50,516 nt of DNA from Oscillospiraceae bacterium (GCA_022800755.1 JAAWQX010000013.1:1-50516), one strand, 5' to 3'; positions 1-7,834 are shown, counted from the stretch's first letter. Translations and numbers: made by a program. Notes: generated by a model from the letters alone, not told the origin.

Positions 1-244
1 CAATGATAAAGATATTTTTTCCTTTCCAGACATACCGGTTATCAACAATATAATCCCGCAGTATTTTAGGAATATTGCTATATTGTACTGGATAGCCCAT
101 TACGATTTCATTGTCATTTTTTATTCTCTCCAAAGCTTCACTATCTTCAATAGAAAATGAATTTTTACTGCAATCATATTCTTTCAAGAATTTGTCAACA
201 CAATATTTTGTGTTCCCTGTGCCGCTAAAATAAATTCCTGTCAT
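1..244 (-). CDS. Flavodoxin-like EFR1-type protein, N-terminal part (cut by window edge)
   Basis: The minus strand from 244 reads MTGIYFSGTGNTKYC and stays open for 81 codons to the window edge, so only the N-terminus is present. The SGTGNT segment at residues 7-12 matches the FMN-phosphate loop of flavodoxin-like domains, and the following MGYPVQYSNIPKILRDY segment resembles EFR1-family proteins, which carry a flavodoxin-like domain followed by a ferredoxin domain. The ferredoxin half would lie outside the window, so full-length architecture is unknown. The start is ATG with a GAGG-like site a few bases upstream. Likely an electron-transfer protein of anaerobic metabolism; its partner cannot be told from here. 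Confidence 0.7.
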   Translation of the reverse strand, partial: MTGIYFSGTGNTKYCVDKFLKEYDCSKNSFSIEDSEALERIKNDNEIVMGYPVQYSNIPKILRDYIVDNRYVWKGKNIFII

Positions 245-276
245 GATATATCACCAACCTCTGATTCATCATTTTT

Positions 277-305
277 ATCTTAATATATCAAAGTGTCCAT
301 TGCAA
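277..305 (-). promoter_or_regulatory. Candidate sigma-A promoter of the flavodoxin-like gene
   Basis: Minus strand: -35 TTGCAA (305-300), 17-base spacer, -10 TAAGAT (282-277), about 30 bases upstream of the ATG at 244. The -10 is imperfect. Confidence 0.4.
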
Positions 306-338
306 CGATGTTAGTGAAATCGACGAAGTTATAAATCA

Positions 339-1106
339 TCAACACAAAAGGTAAAAGGGAGAAAACTTTTTATCGTTAAATTGCTCATTTGTAAGAAATT
401 TGCCATTATAAAACATGGCGTAAGTTGTACACGGACTTGGCGCAGCTTGCGCCTGTTCCTTGGTCTCGATGTGAATTGCTTTGAATGGAATATTATGTTC
501 CAAGGCGGTCTGTTCAATGATCGGTACGTATTTACCATTGAAAGGACACTGGCTTGTATAGTATAGAACATAGCCTTGTTCCTCAATATGCGGATGCTTT
601 GCCGATCCCATAAATTGCGGGATCGCTGCGTCTTTGTCAAACGGGAGATACATTAGATTGATTCCGGCATCTGATACATCCGCAACTTGAAACCCTTTGT
701 ACAGCAAATGTTTAGGGTCAGACAAAAACGGCTTCTTTTTTGCGGAGGAAAGGACACAAAGCCCCGATTTCCCTTTTTCTTTGGAATCTTTGATACATGC
801 GTTTAACAAATCATTTGAGTATCCATGTCCTTTCAAAGCGCCGGATACCCAGAAGCAGTCTATGTACATATAGTTTTCTGCGAGGATAGGGACCCGAGCG
901 TTTTCCGCCGGGATATATTCAATGAAGCATTTTCCACGCTCGGTGCTTTTCAGAAACACAAGCCCATACTCAAAACATTGCATCATCCAATCTTTTTTAG
1001 ACGAGACCTGAATATCTTTGTTATTGGATATCGCGCAGCAAATATGTTCCTGATCGATATTTTCTTTTGTCACTGTTATATATTCCAGCGTTGCGAATTC
1101 CTCCAT
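339..1106 (-). CDS. GNAT acetyltransferase with YoaP-like C-terminal domain
   Basis: About 255 residues. The N-terminal half is a GNAT fold: a GKCFIEYIP strand and the acetyl-CoA loop region ALKGHGYSNDLL near residues 90-100. The C-terminal half contains YYTSQCPFNGKYVP, like the thioredoxin-like YoaP domain found fused to this acetyltransferase group. Substrate is unknown. The start is uncertain. The frame is open to a GTG at 1127, but that lies on the predicted transcription start. The ATG at 1106 is annotated here. A GGAGG site (1104-1100) sits inside the ATG-initiated reading and precedes a CTG at 1088, which would give the N-terminus LEYITVTKEN that relatives appear to have. A single-gene unit on the minus strand. 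Confidence 0.75.
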   Translation of the reverse strand: MEEFATLEYITVTKENIDQEHICCAISNNKDIQVSSKKDWMMQCFEYGLVFLKSTERGKCFIEYIPAENARVPILAENYMYIDCFWVSGALKGHGYSNDLLNACIKDSKEKGKSGLCVLSSAKKKPFLSDPKHLLYKGFQVADVSDAGINLMYLPFDKDAAIPQFMGSAKHPHIEEQGYVLYYTSQCPFNGKYVPIIEQTALEHNIPFKAIHIETKEQAQAAPSPCTTYAMFYNGKFLTNEQFNDKKFSPFYLLC

Positions 1107-1127
1107 AAATCGGGATTTGTCTTTCAC

Positions 1128-1156
1128 ATTATAGTACTTGTCCTGAACCGATTCAA
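1128..1156 (-). promoter_or_regulatory. Promoter of the GNAT/YoaP-like gene
   Basis: Minus strand: -35 TTGAAT (1156-1151), exactly 17 bases, -10 TATAAT (1133-1128). The predicted transcription start falls near 1121, only about 15 bases before the ATG at 1106 and inside the longer GTG-initiated reading, which argues against the GTG start. Confidence 0.65.
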
Positions 1157-1170
1157 GCCGGTTTTGTGAA

Positions 1171-1195
1171 ATTGCCGGTGCGTTCAGCCGGCAAT
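1171..1195. repeat. Inverted repeat between the GNAT gene and yqhY
   Basis: ATTGCCGG (1171-1178) and CCGGCAAT (1188-1195) are perfect inverted arms with a 9-base loop. It is followed on the plus strand by AAGGGGGCTTTTTG, a weak T-run. No plus-strand gene lies upstream, so it may be a leftover terminator or a regulatory site. Confidence 0.4.
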
Positions 1196-1216
1196 AAGGG
1201 GGCTTTTTGAATTATC

Positions 1217-1247
1217 TCTTCCTTTTTTGGAAGAAGTATGTTATACT
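1217..1247 (+). promoter_or_regulatory. Extended -10 promoter of the yqhY operon with overlapping inverted repeat
   Basis: TGTTATACT (1239-1247) is a good extended -10 box about 50 bases upstream of yqhY; no clear -35 is present. The spacer region carries the inverted repeat TCTTCC-N6-GGAAGA (1217-1234), where a repressor or a small hairpin could act. Confidence 0.5.
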
Positions 1248-1297
1248 GTCTAAGATTATGAAACTGCACTTGAAACAACCATAACGGAGGGAACAAC

Positions 1298-1660
1298 ATG
1301 GCTGAAAATTATATTACCCGCGTGGAAGAGGGCGGCAGCATCAACATTTCCGATGACGTGATCGCCACCATGGTCAAAACCGCTGTGAAAGAGGTGGAGA
1401 GTGTCTCCGGCCTTACAAGCACGGCCGGCCCCGCTGTGGCGGAGCTTTTGAGCAAAAAGTCCACGGCGAAGGGCATCAAGATCCAGTTTGACGAAGATGC
1501 CATTATCATTGACACGGCCATTCTGGTCAAATACGGCAGCAATGTGGTGAATGTAGCCAAAGCAGTGCAGGAGAATGTCACCAACGCGGTGCAGTCCATG
1601 ACCGGGCTGGAGCAGGTGACGGTGAATGTCCATGTGTCCGGCGTGGCCTTTGAAAAGTAA
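1298..1660 (+). CDS. yqhY: Asp23/Gls24 family protein YqhY
   Basis: A 120-residue Asp23/Gls24-family protein. Visible family features are the NISDDVIATMVKTAVKEVESV segment (two thirds of it at residues 16-35) and the C-terminal VQENVTNAVQSMTGLEQV helix with the closing VNVHVSGV strand. In Bacillus and many Clostridia the yqhY copy lies next to nusB and acetyl-CoA carboxylase genes and is linked to control of malonyl-CoA and lipid synthesis. Here nusB follows 16 bases after its stop, but accB/accC are not upstream. ATG start with GGAGGGAAC about 7 bases before it. First gene of the operon running to 6.2 kb. Confidence 0.9.
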   Translation: MAENYITRVEEGGSINISDDVIATMVKTAVKEVESVSGLTSTAGPAVAELLSKKSTAKGIKIQFDEDAIIIDTAILVKYGSNVVNVAKAVQENVTNAVQSMTGLEQVTVNVHVSGVAFEK

Positions 1661-1676
1661 GCCGATGGAAGGACGC

Positions 1677-2129
1677 ATGTCGAGGACCGCGGCCAGGGAA
1701 GTGGCTGTGCGTCTATGTTATTCTGCGGAGTTGTCGGGGGACTGGTCTCCGGCGCGGGCGGTGGATTTTTTTGAATCGGAGTATTACGCCACGCTCTGCG
1801 GGGAGGATGACCTGTTTTGCAAAGAGCCGGACGCAGAGCAGTTGGCGTATATTGGAACACTGTTCGCCGCTGTGGCGGAGCACAAGGACGAAACAGACGG
1901 TTATATCGCCAAATATGCCAAGGGCTGGACGCTGCCCCGGATATCCAGAATATCGCTGGCTATTTTGCGCTGCGCTGTCTGTGAAATGCTGTATTTGAAC
2001 GACGCAACATCCGCTGTCGCCATCAATGAAGCAGTAGAGATCGCCAAGCACTATGAGGAACCGGAAACGGTGAGCTTTATCAACGGTGTTTTGGGCAGCT
2101 TTGTCAGAGGAGAACTGGAAAATCCATGA
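1677..2129 (+). CDS. nusB: Transcription antitermination factor NusB
   Basis: A 150-residue all-helical NusB. It binds boxA RNA together with NusE (S10) during rRNA transcription. The typical N-terminus MSRTAAREVAVRLCY, the central ISLAILRCAVCEMLY helix, and the AINEAVEIAKHY and SFINGVLGS segments of the NusB fold are all present. The ATG at 1677 was chosen because GGAAGG lies just before it and the homologous N-terminus begins there; an ATG at 1665 in the same frame is possible. The stop overlaps the xseA start (ATGATG), so translation of the two is probably coupled. Confidence 0.95.
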   Translation: MSRTAAREVAVRLCYSAELSGDWSPARAVDFFESEYYATLCGEDDLFCKEPDAEQLAYIGTLFAAVAEHKDETDGYIAKYAKGWTLPRISRISLAILRCAVCEMLYLNDATSAVAINEAVEIAKHYEEPETVSFINGVLGSFVRGELENP

Positions 2130-3352
2130 TGGAAACGATTTTTACAGTCAGTCAGTTGAATACAAGGATCGCTGGCCTGCTGGAAGCGGACCCGGTCCTG
2201 AGCGTTGTGTGTGTCCGGGGGGAATTGTCGAACTACAAGGTTTATCCCTCCGGCCACCATTATTTTACCCTGAAGGACGCGGAAAGCACCTTGAGCTGCG
2301 TGATGTTCAAGGGAAGCGCGTCGAAGCTGCGGTTCCGCCCCGAAAGCGGCATGAGCGTTCTGGTGTCTGGCCGGGTGCAGGTGTACCAGCGGGACGGGAA
2401 GTACCAGTTGTACGCCAGTCAGATCATTCCCGAAGGTACCGGCGACCTGCAAGTGGCGTTTGAGCAATTAAAAGCAAAACTGGGGGAAGAAGGCCTGTTC
2501 GATCCCGACCACAAAAAGCCGCTGCCGGAGGTGCCGGAACGCATCGCGGTGGTGACGTCCTCCGCCGGCGCGGCGGTCCATGACATCATCCGCATCCTGC
2601 GCCGCCGCTGGCCTATGTCGAAGGTGCTGCTGCTGCCCGTGCGTGTGCAGGGCGTGGAAGCCCCGCCGGAAATTGTAGGCGCCATTCGGTACTGCAATGC
2701 CCATGACATTGCGGACGTGATGATCGTCGGCCGGGGCGGCGGTTCGATCGAAGACCTGTGGGCGTTCAACGATGAGCGGGTGGCCCGGGCGATCTACGCA
2801 TCTGACATCCCGGTCATTTCCGCTGTTGGGCATGAGCCGGACGTGACGATCTCCGACTACGTGGCGGATGCCCGGGCGTCTACACCGTCCAACGCGGCGG
2901 AGATCGCCGTGCCGGACCAAACGGAGGAGCGGGAAGCATTGCTCTCCGCACAGATCCGCCTGTCCCAAACGATGCAGCGGGCATTGGACCGGCGCAGGAC
3001 GCAGCTGGAGGACCTGTCCAACCGCCGGGTGCTGACGACTCCCACGGCCTATATCGACAACAAGCGCTTGGAATTGGACCATGCCAGAACGGAGTTCACC
3101 GCCGCCTGCGAGCGGTATGTGACCGCCCGGCGCAGCCGGTTTGTGGAGCATGCGGCCAAGCTGGACACGCTCAGCCCGCTCAAGGTACTGGCCCGTGGCT
3201 ATTCCTTTGTGAAAGACAGCGGGGACAAGCCCGTGAAATCCGTGGCGGATGTGTCCGTAGGGGATGCGATCCGTGTGCAATTGACCGGCGGTGAGCTTGC
3301 CTGCCGGGTGGAAGATAAGGTGGTATATGATGGCGAAAAAAATGACTTATGA
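2126..3352 (+). CDS. xseA: Exodeoxyribonuclease VII large subunit
   Basis: A 408-residue XseA, the catalytic subunit that with XseB degrades single-stranded DNA to acid-soluble oligonucleotides. The N-terminal OB fold (residues about 5-105, with RGELSNYK and SGHHYFTLKD) is followed by the catalytic domain containing VVTSSAGAAVHDI, the VGRGGGSIEDLWAFND signature and SAVGHEPDVTISDYVAD. The coiled-coil stretch that binds XseB and the C-terminal segment (LARGYSFV) are intact. It starts inside the nusB stop and ends 26 bases inside xseB, so nusB-xseA-xseB-ispA form one tightly coupled unit, as in many Firmicutes. Confidence 0.96.
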   Translation: MMETIFTVSQLNTRIAGLLEADPVLSVVCVRGELSNYKVYPSGHHYFTLKDAESTLSCVMFKGSASKLRFRPESGMSVLVSGRVQVYQRDGKYQLYASQIIPEGTGDLQVAFEQLKAKLGEEGLFDPDHKKPLPEVPERIAVVTSSAGAAVHDIIRILRRRWPMSKVLLLPVRVQGVEAPPEIVGAIRYCNAHDIADVMIVGRGGGSIEDLWAFNDERVARAIYASDIPVISAVGHEPDVTISDYVADARASTPSNAAEIAVPDQTEEREALLSAQIRLSQTMQRALDRRRTQLEDLSNRRVLTTPTAYIDNKRLELDHARTEFTAACERYVTARRSRFVEHAAKLDTLSPLKVLARGYSFVKDSGDKPVKSVADVSVGDAIRVQLTGGELACRVEDKVVYDGEKNDL

Positions 3353-3560
3353 ACAGTCCGTGCAGCGGCTGGACGAGATCGTGCGCAGCATGGAAAAAGG
3401 CGACGCGCCTTTGGAAGAGGCGTTGAAGCTGTTTGAGGAAGGCAGCGCCCTGATCGCGGCCTGCGGCAAAATGCTGGACGAGGCGGAGCAGAAGGTGGTC
3501 AAACTGAAAAAAGGCCCCGACGGGGAACCCATTGAACTGCCCTTTGAGGAAGAAGCATGA
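3327..3560 (+). CDS. xseB: Exodeoxyribonuclease VII small subunit
   Basis: A 77-residue XseB with the family core MTYEQSVQRLDEIV, a MEKGDAPLEEALKLFEEG-type helix and AEQKV. It is the helical accessory subunit of exonuclease VII. Tandem ATGs at 3327 and 3330 are both usable; AAGGTGG (3318-3324) is the likely ribosome site. It overlaps the 3' end of xseA, and its stop overlaps the ispA start. Confidence 0.95.
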   Translation: MMAKKMTYEQSVQRLDEIVRSMEKGDAPLEEALKLFEEGSALIAACGKMLDEAEQKVVKLKKGPDGEPIELPFEEEA

Positions 3561-4501
3561 GTGCGGAAGAACGTCTGCGCCGCTATGAGGCACAGTTCAA
3601 GCAGGATTTCCCAGAACAGTCCCTTTCGGCCTTTGAATTGCGCTTGCGGATGTATCAAGACTGGGTGGAAAGCACCCTCGCCGGGTATTTCCCGGACGGC
3701 CCGGTCCCTCACGAAACACTGCTCCGCTCCATGCGGTACAGCCTTCTGGCGGGCGGCAAGCGCCTGCGCCCGGTACTGGTACTGGAATTTTGCCGGGTGT
3801 GCGGGGGAGACGTGGAAAAAGCGCTCCCTGTGGCCTGCGGTGTGGAGATGCTGCACACCTACTCGCTCATCCATGACGACCTGCCCTGCATGGACAATGA
3901 TGATCTGCGCCGGGGCAGGCCCACCAACCATAAGGTGTTCGGTGAATTCACCGCCACCCTTGCGGGCGATGCTTTGCAGGCGGAAGCCTTTGCTTCCGTA
4001 TTGTCCGCGGACCTGCCGTCTGACCGTTTAGTACGCTGTGCCAGAATATTAGCCTCTGTTGCAGGACACAACGGCATCTGTGGCGGACAGCAGTTGGATA
4101 TGGACGGAGAGGGAAAGCTGCTCACGGAAGCAGATTTGATGGAGATTCACGTCCGGAAGACCGCGGCGCTGATTCGCGGGGCTTGTCTCATGGGGGCCGC
4201 GGCAGCCGGAGGATCCCGGAAGCAGGAAACCGCCGCCATTACCTATGCTGACGCGCTTGGCCTGGCGTTTCAAATCCGGGATGATATTTTGGATGTGACC
4301 AGCACGGAAGAAGAATTGGGCAAGCCTATCGGCTCAGATGCGGAGCAAAGGAAAACGACTTTTATGACTCTATTCGGGGAACGAGCCTGTGAACAGCGGG
4401 TACTGGAACTGACCGAACAGGCAAAGAGCGCGGTATCCATTTTCCCGGATCACGCGTTTTTGTGTGACCTGGCAGACAGCCTGGCCATACGCAACCATTG
4501 A
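3557..4501 (+). CDS. ispA: Farnesyl/geranyl diphosphate synthase (polyprenyl synthetase)
   Basis: A 314-residue short-chain trans-prenyltransferase that condenses IPP with DMAPP/GPP to make FPP for undecaprenyl phosphate and quinone-type lipids. The first aspartate-rich motif DDLPCMDND is near residue 108 with RRGRPTNH after it; GGQQLDM and the second motif DDILD (near residue 242) are intact, as is GGKRLRP for diphosphate binding. ATG overlaps the xseB stop (ATGA). dxs, which often follows ispA, is absent; rarA follows directly. Chain length is inferred from family resemblance. Confidence 0.93.
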   Translation: MSAEERLRRYEAQFKQDFPEQSLSAFELRLRMYQDWVESTLAGYFPDGPVPHETLLRSMRYSLLAGGKRLRPVLVLEFCRVCGGDVEKALPVACGVEMLHTYSLIHDDLPCMDNDDLRRGRPTNHKVFGEFTATLAGDALQAEAFASVLSADLPSDRLVRCARILASVAGHNGICGGQQLDMDGEGKLLTEADLMEIHVRKTAALIRGACLMGAAAAGGSRKQETAAITYADALGLAFQIRDDILDVTSTEEELGKPIGSDAEQRKTTFMTLFGERACEQRVLELTEQAKSAVSIFPDHAFLCDLADSLAIRNH

Positions 4502-4518
4502 CGAAAGGAGCGCGAGGC

Positions 4519-5784
4519 ATGTACAGACCCTTGGCAGACGAACTGCGCCCTAAGACCTTAGACGACGTGGTGGGGCAAAAGCATATCCTGGGCCCGGACG
4601 GCCTTTTGCGAAGAATCGTTTCGTCTGGAAATATCCCCAATATGGTGTTTTACGGCCCGTCAGGCACAGGAAAAACCACCGTAGCCAGTATCATCGCAGC
4701 CCAGACCAACCGCACACTGCGAAAGCTCAACGCCACCACGGCGGGTATCGGGGACATCCGGCAAATCATCGCCGAGTTGGACACCATGCTTACCCCCGGC
4801 GGCGTACTGCTGTACCTGGACGAGATCCAGTATTTCAACAAAAAACAACAGCAATCGCTGCTGGAGTTCATCGAAGACGGGCGCATCACACTCATCGCAT
4901 CCACCACGGAAAATCCATATTTCTACGTCTATAATGCCCTTTTGAGCCGAAGCACCGTATTTGAATTCAAGCAGGTGCCGGCGTCAGAAGTGGAAAAAGC
5001 GGTGGAACGGGCACTGCGGATCATGCAGGAACGCACGGAAAAGCCCGTGGAGATCGAACCCGGCGTAGCCCGCTATGTAGCCCAAAGCTGCGGGGGAGAT
5101 GTGCGCAAATCCATGAACGCCGTGGAACTGCTTTTCTCCGCGGCCCGGGAAGAAGACGGAAAACTGCTTTTATCTTTGGATGATGCCAAAGCTGTGGCGC
5201 AAAAAAGCGCCATGCGCTATGACAAAGACGGTGACGACCACTTTGATATCCTCTCTGCTCTAATGAAATCCCTGCGGGGCTCCGACCCGGACGCGGCGCT
5301 GCACTATCTGGCCAGGTTCCTGGAAGCGGGGGACCTGCCCTCCGCCTGCCGGCGCATTTTGTGCTCTGCCTGCGAGGATGTGGGGGTAGCTTATCCGCAG
5401 ATCATCCCCATCGTGAAGGCCTGCGTGGATAGCGCTTTGATGCTGGGACTGCCGGAAGCGAAGCTCCCGTTGTCGGACGCGGTAGTGCTCATTGCCACGG
5501 CGCCGAAGTCCAACAGCGCCTATATGGGCATCAACGCCGCCATGGCGGATATCCAGGCGGGCAAAACAGGCCCCATCCCCCGGCAACTGCAAAACGTCCA
5601 CGCCGACGGCACAGGCTTCGAGCGGGAGCAGGGGTATCTCTATCCCCATGAGTATCCCGGCCATTGGGTAGCCCAGCAGTATCTGCCGGACGCCCTGTTG
5701 GGGACGCGTTACTATGACCCCGCCGAGAATAAGACCGAACAGGCCGCCGCCGAATACTGGCGTAAGATCAAGGAGGAAGCATAA
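4519..5784 (+). CDS. rarA: Replication-associated recombination protein A (RarA/MgsA), AAA+ ATPase
   Basis: A 421-residue RarA, a clamp-loader-like AAA+ ATPase acting at stalled forks. Seen: RPKTLDDVVGQKHIL at the N-terminus, Walker A GPSGTGKTT, Walker B LLYLDEIQYFNKKQQ, sensor 1 region LIASTTENPYF, the arginine-finger region LLSRSTVFEF, and the C-terminal oligomerisation domain with GLPEAKLPLSDAVVLIATAPKSN. The frame is open from a TTG at 4498, but ATG 4519 is preceded by AAAGGAG (4504-4510 region) and begins MYRPLADELRP as in relatives, so it was chosen. 17 bases separate it from ispA. Confidence 0.93.
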   Translation: MYRPLADELRPKTLDDVVGQKHILGPDGLLRRIVSSGNIPNMVFYGPSGTGKTTVASIIAAQTNRTLRKLNATTAGIGDIRQIIAELDTMLTPGGVLLYLDEIQYFNKKQQQSLLEFIEDGRITLIASTTENPYFYVYNALLSRSTVFEFKQVPASEVEKAVERALRIMQERTEKPVEIEPGVARYVAQSCGGDVRKSMNAVELLFSAAREEDGKLLLSLDDAKAVAQKSAMRYDKDGDDHFDILSALMKSLRGSDPDAALHYLARFLEAGDLPSACRRILCSACEDVGVAYPQIIPIVKACVDSALMLGLPEAKLPLSDAVVLIATAPKSNSAYMGINAAMADIQAGKTGPIPRQLQNVHADGTGFEREQGYLYPHEYPGHWVAQQYLPDALLGTRYYDPAENKTEQAAAEYWRKIKEEA

Positions 5785-5963
5785 TGTACGAAGAGCATTC
5801 CGAGAAAAAGACGATCATCAACAAAACCGTGAAAAAGGGCCTGTCTTTCGGCAGCGCCCTGGCCATGGTCATCAGCTACACCACCTGGAAATCCGTTGGC
5901 TGGGCCATTGTCCACGGCCTGATGAGCTGGCTGTACGTGATTTATTTCATTTTACGGTATTGA
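5784..5963 (+). CDS. Small membrane protein, unknown function
   Basis: A 59-residue reading frame whose ATG shares its first base with the rarA stop and which has AAGGAGGAAGC directly upstream, a near-perfect ribosome site. The N-terminal third is charged (MYEEHSEKKTIINKTVKKG); the rest is hydrophobic and aromatic, with one or two likely membrane helices (SALAMVISYTTW and WAIVHGLMSWLYVIYFIL). No cysteine. I do not recognise a family. The coding potential rests on the strong ribosome site, tight coupling and the membrane-like composition. The DUF951 gene follows 13 bases later. Confidence 0.65.
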   Translation: MYEEHSEKKTIINKTVKKGLSFGSALAMVISYTTWKSVGWAIVHGLMSWLYVIYFILRY

Positions 5964-5976
5964 GAGGTGCCACGCC

Positions 5977-6159
5977 ATGCCTATGGACATTCAAGTGGGG
6001 GACATCCTCACCATGAAAAAACAGCATCCCTGCGGCAGCAATCAATGGACAGTGCTGCGCATCGGCGCTGATTTCAAGCTCCGCTGCCTCGGCTGCGGCC
6101 ATGAGGTCATGGGGCCGAGGAGTAAATTTGAGAAAAATATAAAGGCTGTGACCCGGTAA
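5977..6159 (+). CDS. DUF951 family small protein
   Basis: A 60-residue DUF951 protein: VGDILTMKKQHPCGSNQWTV, then GADFKLRCLGCG and GPRSKFEKNIK (given in parts). This compact fold is widespread in Firmicutes and unassigned; the conserved HPCG and CLGCG cysteines suggest a possible metal site, which is my inference. Two in-frame ATGs (5977, 5983) are possible; GAGAGGTG lies about 10 bases before the first. Last gene of the yqhY-nusB run; its 3' end forms the left arm of the terminator. Confidence 0.85.
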   Translation: MPMDIQVGDILTMKKQHPCGSNQWTVLRIGADFKLRCLGCGHEVMGPRSKFEKNIKAVTR

Positions 6160-6178
6160 AGGGCCACAGCCTTGTTTT
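6142..6178 (+). terminator. Rho-independent terminator after the DUF951 gene
   Basis: AAGGCTGTG (6142-6150) pairs with CACAGCCTT (6165-6173), followed by GTTTTAT. It lies between converging genes and may serve both strands. Confidence 0.75.
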
Positions 6179-6183
6179 ATACA

Positions 6184-7782
6184 TTACTCCTTTTCCCCAA
6201 ACAGATGCATATAGTCATCATAGGAGCACATTTTGTCAATAATGGTGCCGTCATCCTGAATATCAATGATGCGGTTTGCCACAGTCTGGGTCAGCTGATG
6301 GTCATGGGAGGAGAAGATAATGTTGTAGGGGAACGCCTCCATGCCGTTGTTCAGCGCCGCGATGCTTTCCAAATCGAGATGGTTCGTAGGCTGGTCGAAC
6401 AGCAGCACATTTGCTCCCGAGAGCATCATCTTCGAAAGCATACACCGCACTTTCTCACCGCCGGACAGGACTTTCACCTGCTTGTACACATCGTCGCCGG
6501 AGAACAGCATCCGCCCCAGGAAGGTGCGCAGATAGCTTTCCCGCTTGTCCTCGGAGAACTGGCGCATCCAGTCGATGAGGTCGTAGTCGCAGTTGTCGAA
6601 ATACTCGCTGTTGTCCGTGGGGCAGTAAGTCTGAGTGGTTGAAACGCCCCACTTGATGCTGCCGGAATCCGGCTCTTCCTCGCCCATGAGAATTTTAAAC
6701 AGCATGGTCACGGCCAGCTCATTGCGGCCGATGATGGCGATTTTGTCCTCTTTATTCATGATAAAACTGACATTATCCAGCAGTTTCACGCCGTCCACAG
6801 TCTTGCTCACTTCCGTGACGAACAGCCGGTCCTTGCCCGGCTCCCGCTCGGCTTTGAAGCCCACCCAGGGGTAGCGCCGGCTGGACGCGGGCATTTCCTC
6901 CACGGTCAGCTTGTCCAGCAGCTTCCGGCGGGAGGTCGCCTGCCGGGACTTGGACTTGTTGGCGGAGAACCGGCGGATAAAGGTCTGCAATTCCTCAATT
7001 TTCTGCTCCGCCTTTTTGTTCTGGTCCTTCATGAGCTTTTGCATCAGCTGGCTGGACTCGTACCAGAAATCGTAGTTACCGACGTACATTTTAATTTTTC
7101 CGTAGTCAATATCCACGATATGGGTGCAGACGTTGTTCAGGAAGTAGCGGTCATGGCTCACCACCAGCACGGTCCCCTCATAGTCCATGAGGAAGTCTTC
7201 CAGCCAGACAACAGACTGTAAATCCAGGTTGTTGGTTGGCTCGTCCAGGAGGATGATGTCGGGATTGCCGAACAGCGCCTGGGCCAGCAGGACCTTAAAT
7301 TTCAGCCGGGGGTCCATATCGGCCATCAAGGTCTCGTGCATATCCGGGGAGATACCCAGCCCCTGCAACAGCTTGCTGGCGTCGGACTCTGCTTCCCAGC
7401 CGCCCAATTCCGCGTACGCTTCCTCCAACTCCGCAGCCCGCAGACCGTCCTCGTCGGTGAAATCCTCTTTCATGTAAATGGCGTCTTTTTCCTTGCCGCA
7501 GTCGTACAGCCGCTGGTTGCCCATAATAACGGTATCCATCACGGAATACTCGTCGTACATGAACTGGTTCTGCTTGAGAACGGACATACGCATTTTCGGA
7601 TCGATATGCACGCCGCCGGAGGTGGGCTCCAGCTCGCCGGACAAGATTTTGATAAAGGTGGATTTCCCCGCACCGTTGGCGCCGATGATGCCGTAGCAGT
7701 TTCCACCGGTGAATTGCAGGTCCACCTTGGAAAACAGCACGGAGCCGCCGAATTGCATGGTTAGATTTTCTACTGTAATCAT
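6184..7782 (-). CDS. ABC-F family ATP-binding protein with degenerate nucleotide sites
   Basis: A 532-residue soluble twin-ATPase protein of the ABC-F type (YbiT/YkpA-like), a class that acts on ribosomes rather than transporting. Domain 1 has Walker A GANGAGKS (residues 34-41) and LLDEPTNNLD, but where LSGG is expected it reads MDPRLKFKVLLAQ (about 7326-7280). A charged linker (KKAEQKIEELQTFIRRF) follows. Domain 2 has LSGGEKVRC, but its Walker A reads GRNELAVTM, lacking the lysine, and its Walker B region is LLFDQPTNHLD, with glutamine in place of the catalytic glutamate. ATG 7782 follows GGAGGAAATAC. A single-gene unit. Whether these changes are subfamily-typical needs alignment. Confidence 0.88.
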   Translation of the reverse strand: MITVENLTMQFGGSVLFSKVDLQFTGGNCYGIIGANGAGKSTFIKILSGELEPTSGGVHIDPKMRMSVLKQNQFMYDEYSVMDTVIMGNQRLYDCGKEKDAIYMKEDFTDEDGLRAAELEEAYAELGGWEAESDASKLLQGLGISPDMHETLMADMDPRLKFKVLLAQALFGNPDIILLDEPTNNLDLQSVVWLEDFLMDYEGTVLVVSHDRYFLNNVCTHIVDIDYGKIKMYVGNYDFWYESSQLMQKLMKDQNKKAEQKIEELQTFIRRFSANKSKSRQATSRRKLLDKLTVEEMPASSRRYPWVGFKAEREPGKDRLFVTEVSKTVDGVKLLDNVSFIMNKEDKIAIIGRNELAVTMLFKILMGEEEPDSGSIKWGVSTTQTYCPTDNSEYFDNCDYDLIDWMRQFSEDKRESYLRTFLGRMLFSGDDVYKQVKVLSGGEKVRCMLSKMMLSGANVLLFDQPTNHLDLESIAALNNGMEAFPYNIIFSSHDHQLTQTVANRIIDIQDDGTIIDKMCSYDDYMHLFGEKE

Positions 7783-7825
7783 GTATTTCCTCCAAAAATG
7801 GGAACATAAAATTTTACGATTCAAT

Positions 7826-7834
7826 ATTATAGCA
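7826..7834 (-). promoter_or_regulatory. Extended -10 promoter of the ABC-F gene
   Basis: Minus strand TGCTATAAT (7834-7826): a perfect -10 with TGn extension; no convincing -35. The leader is about 40 bases. Confidence 0.5.
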
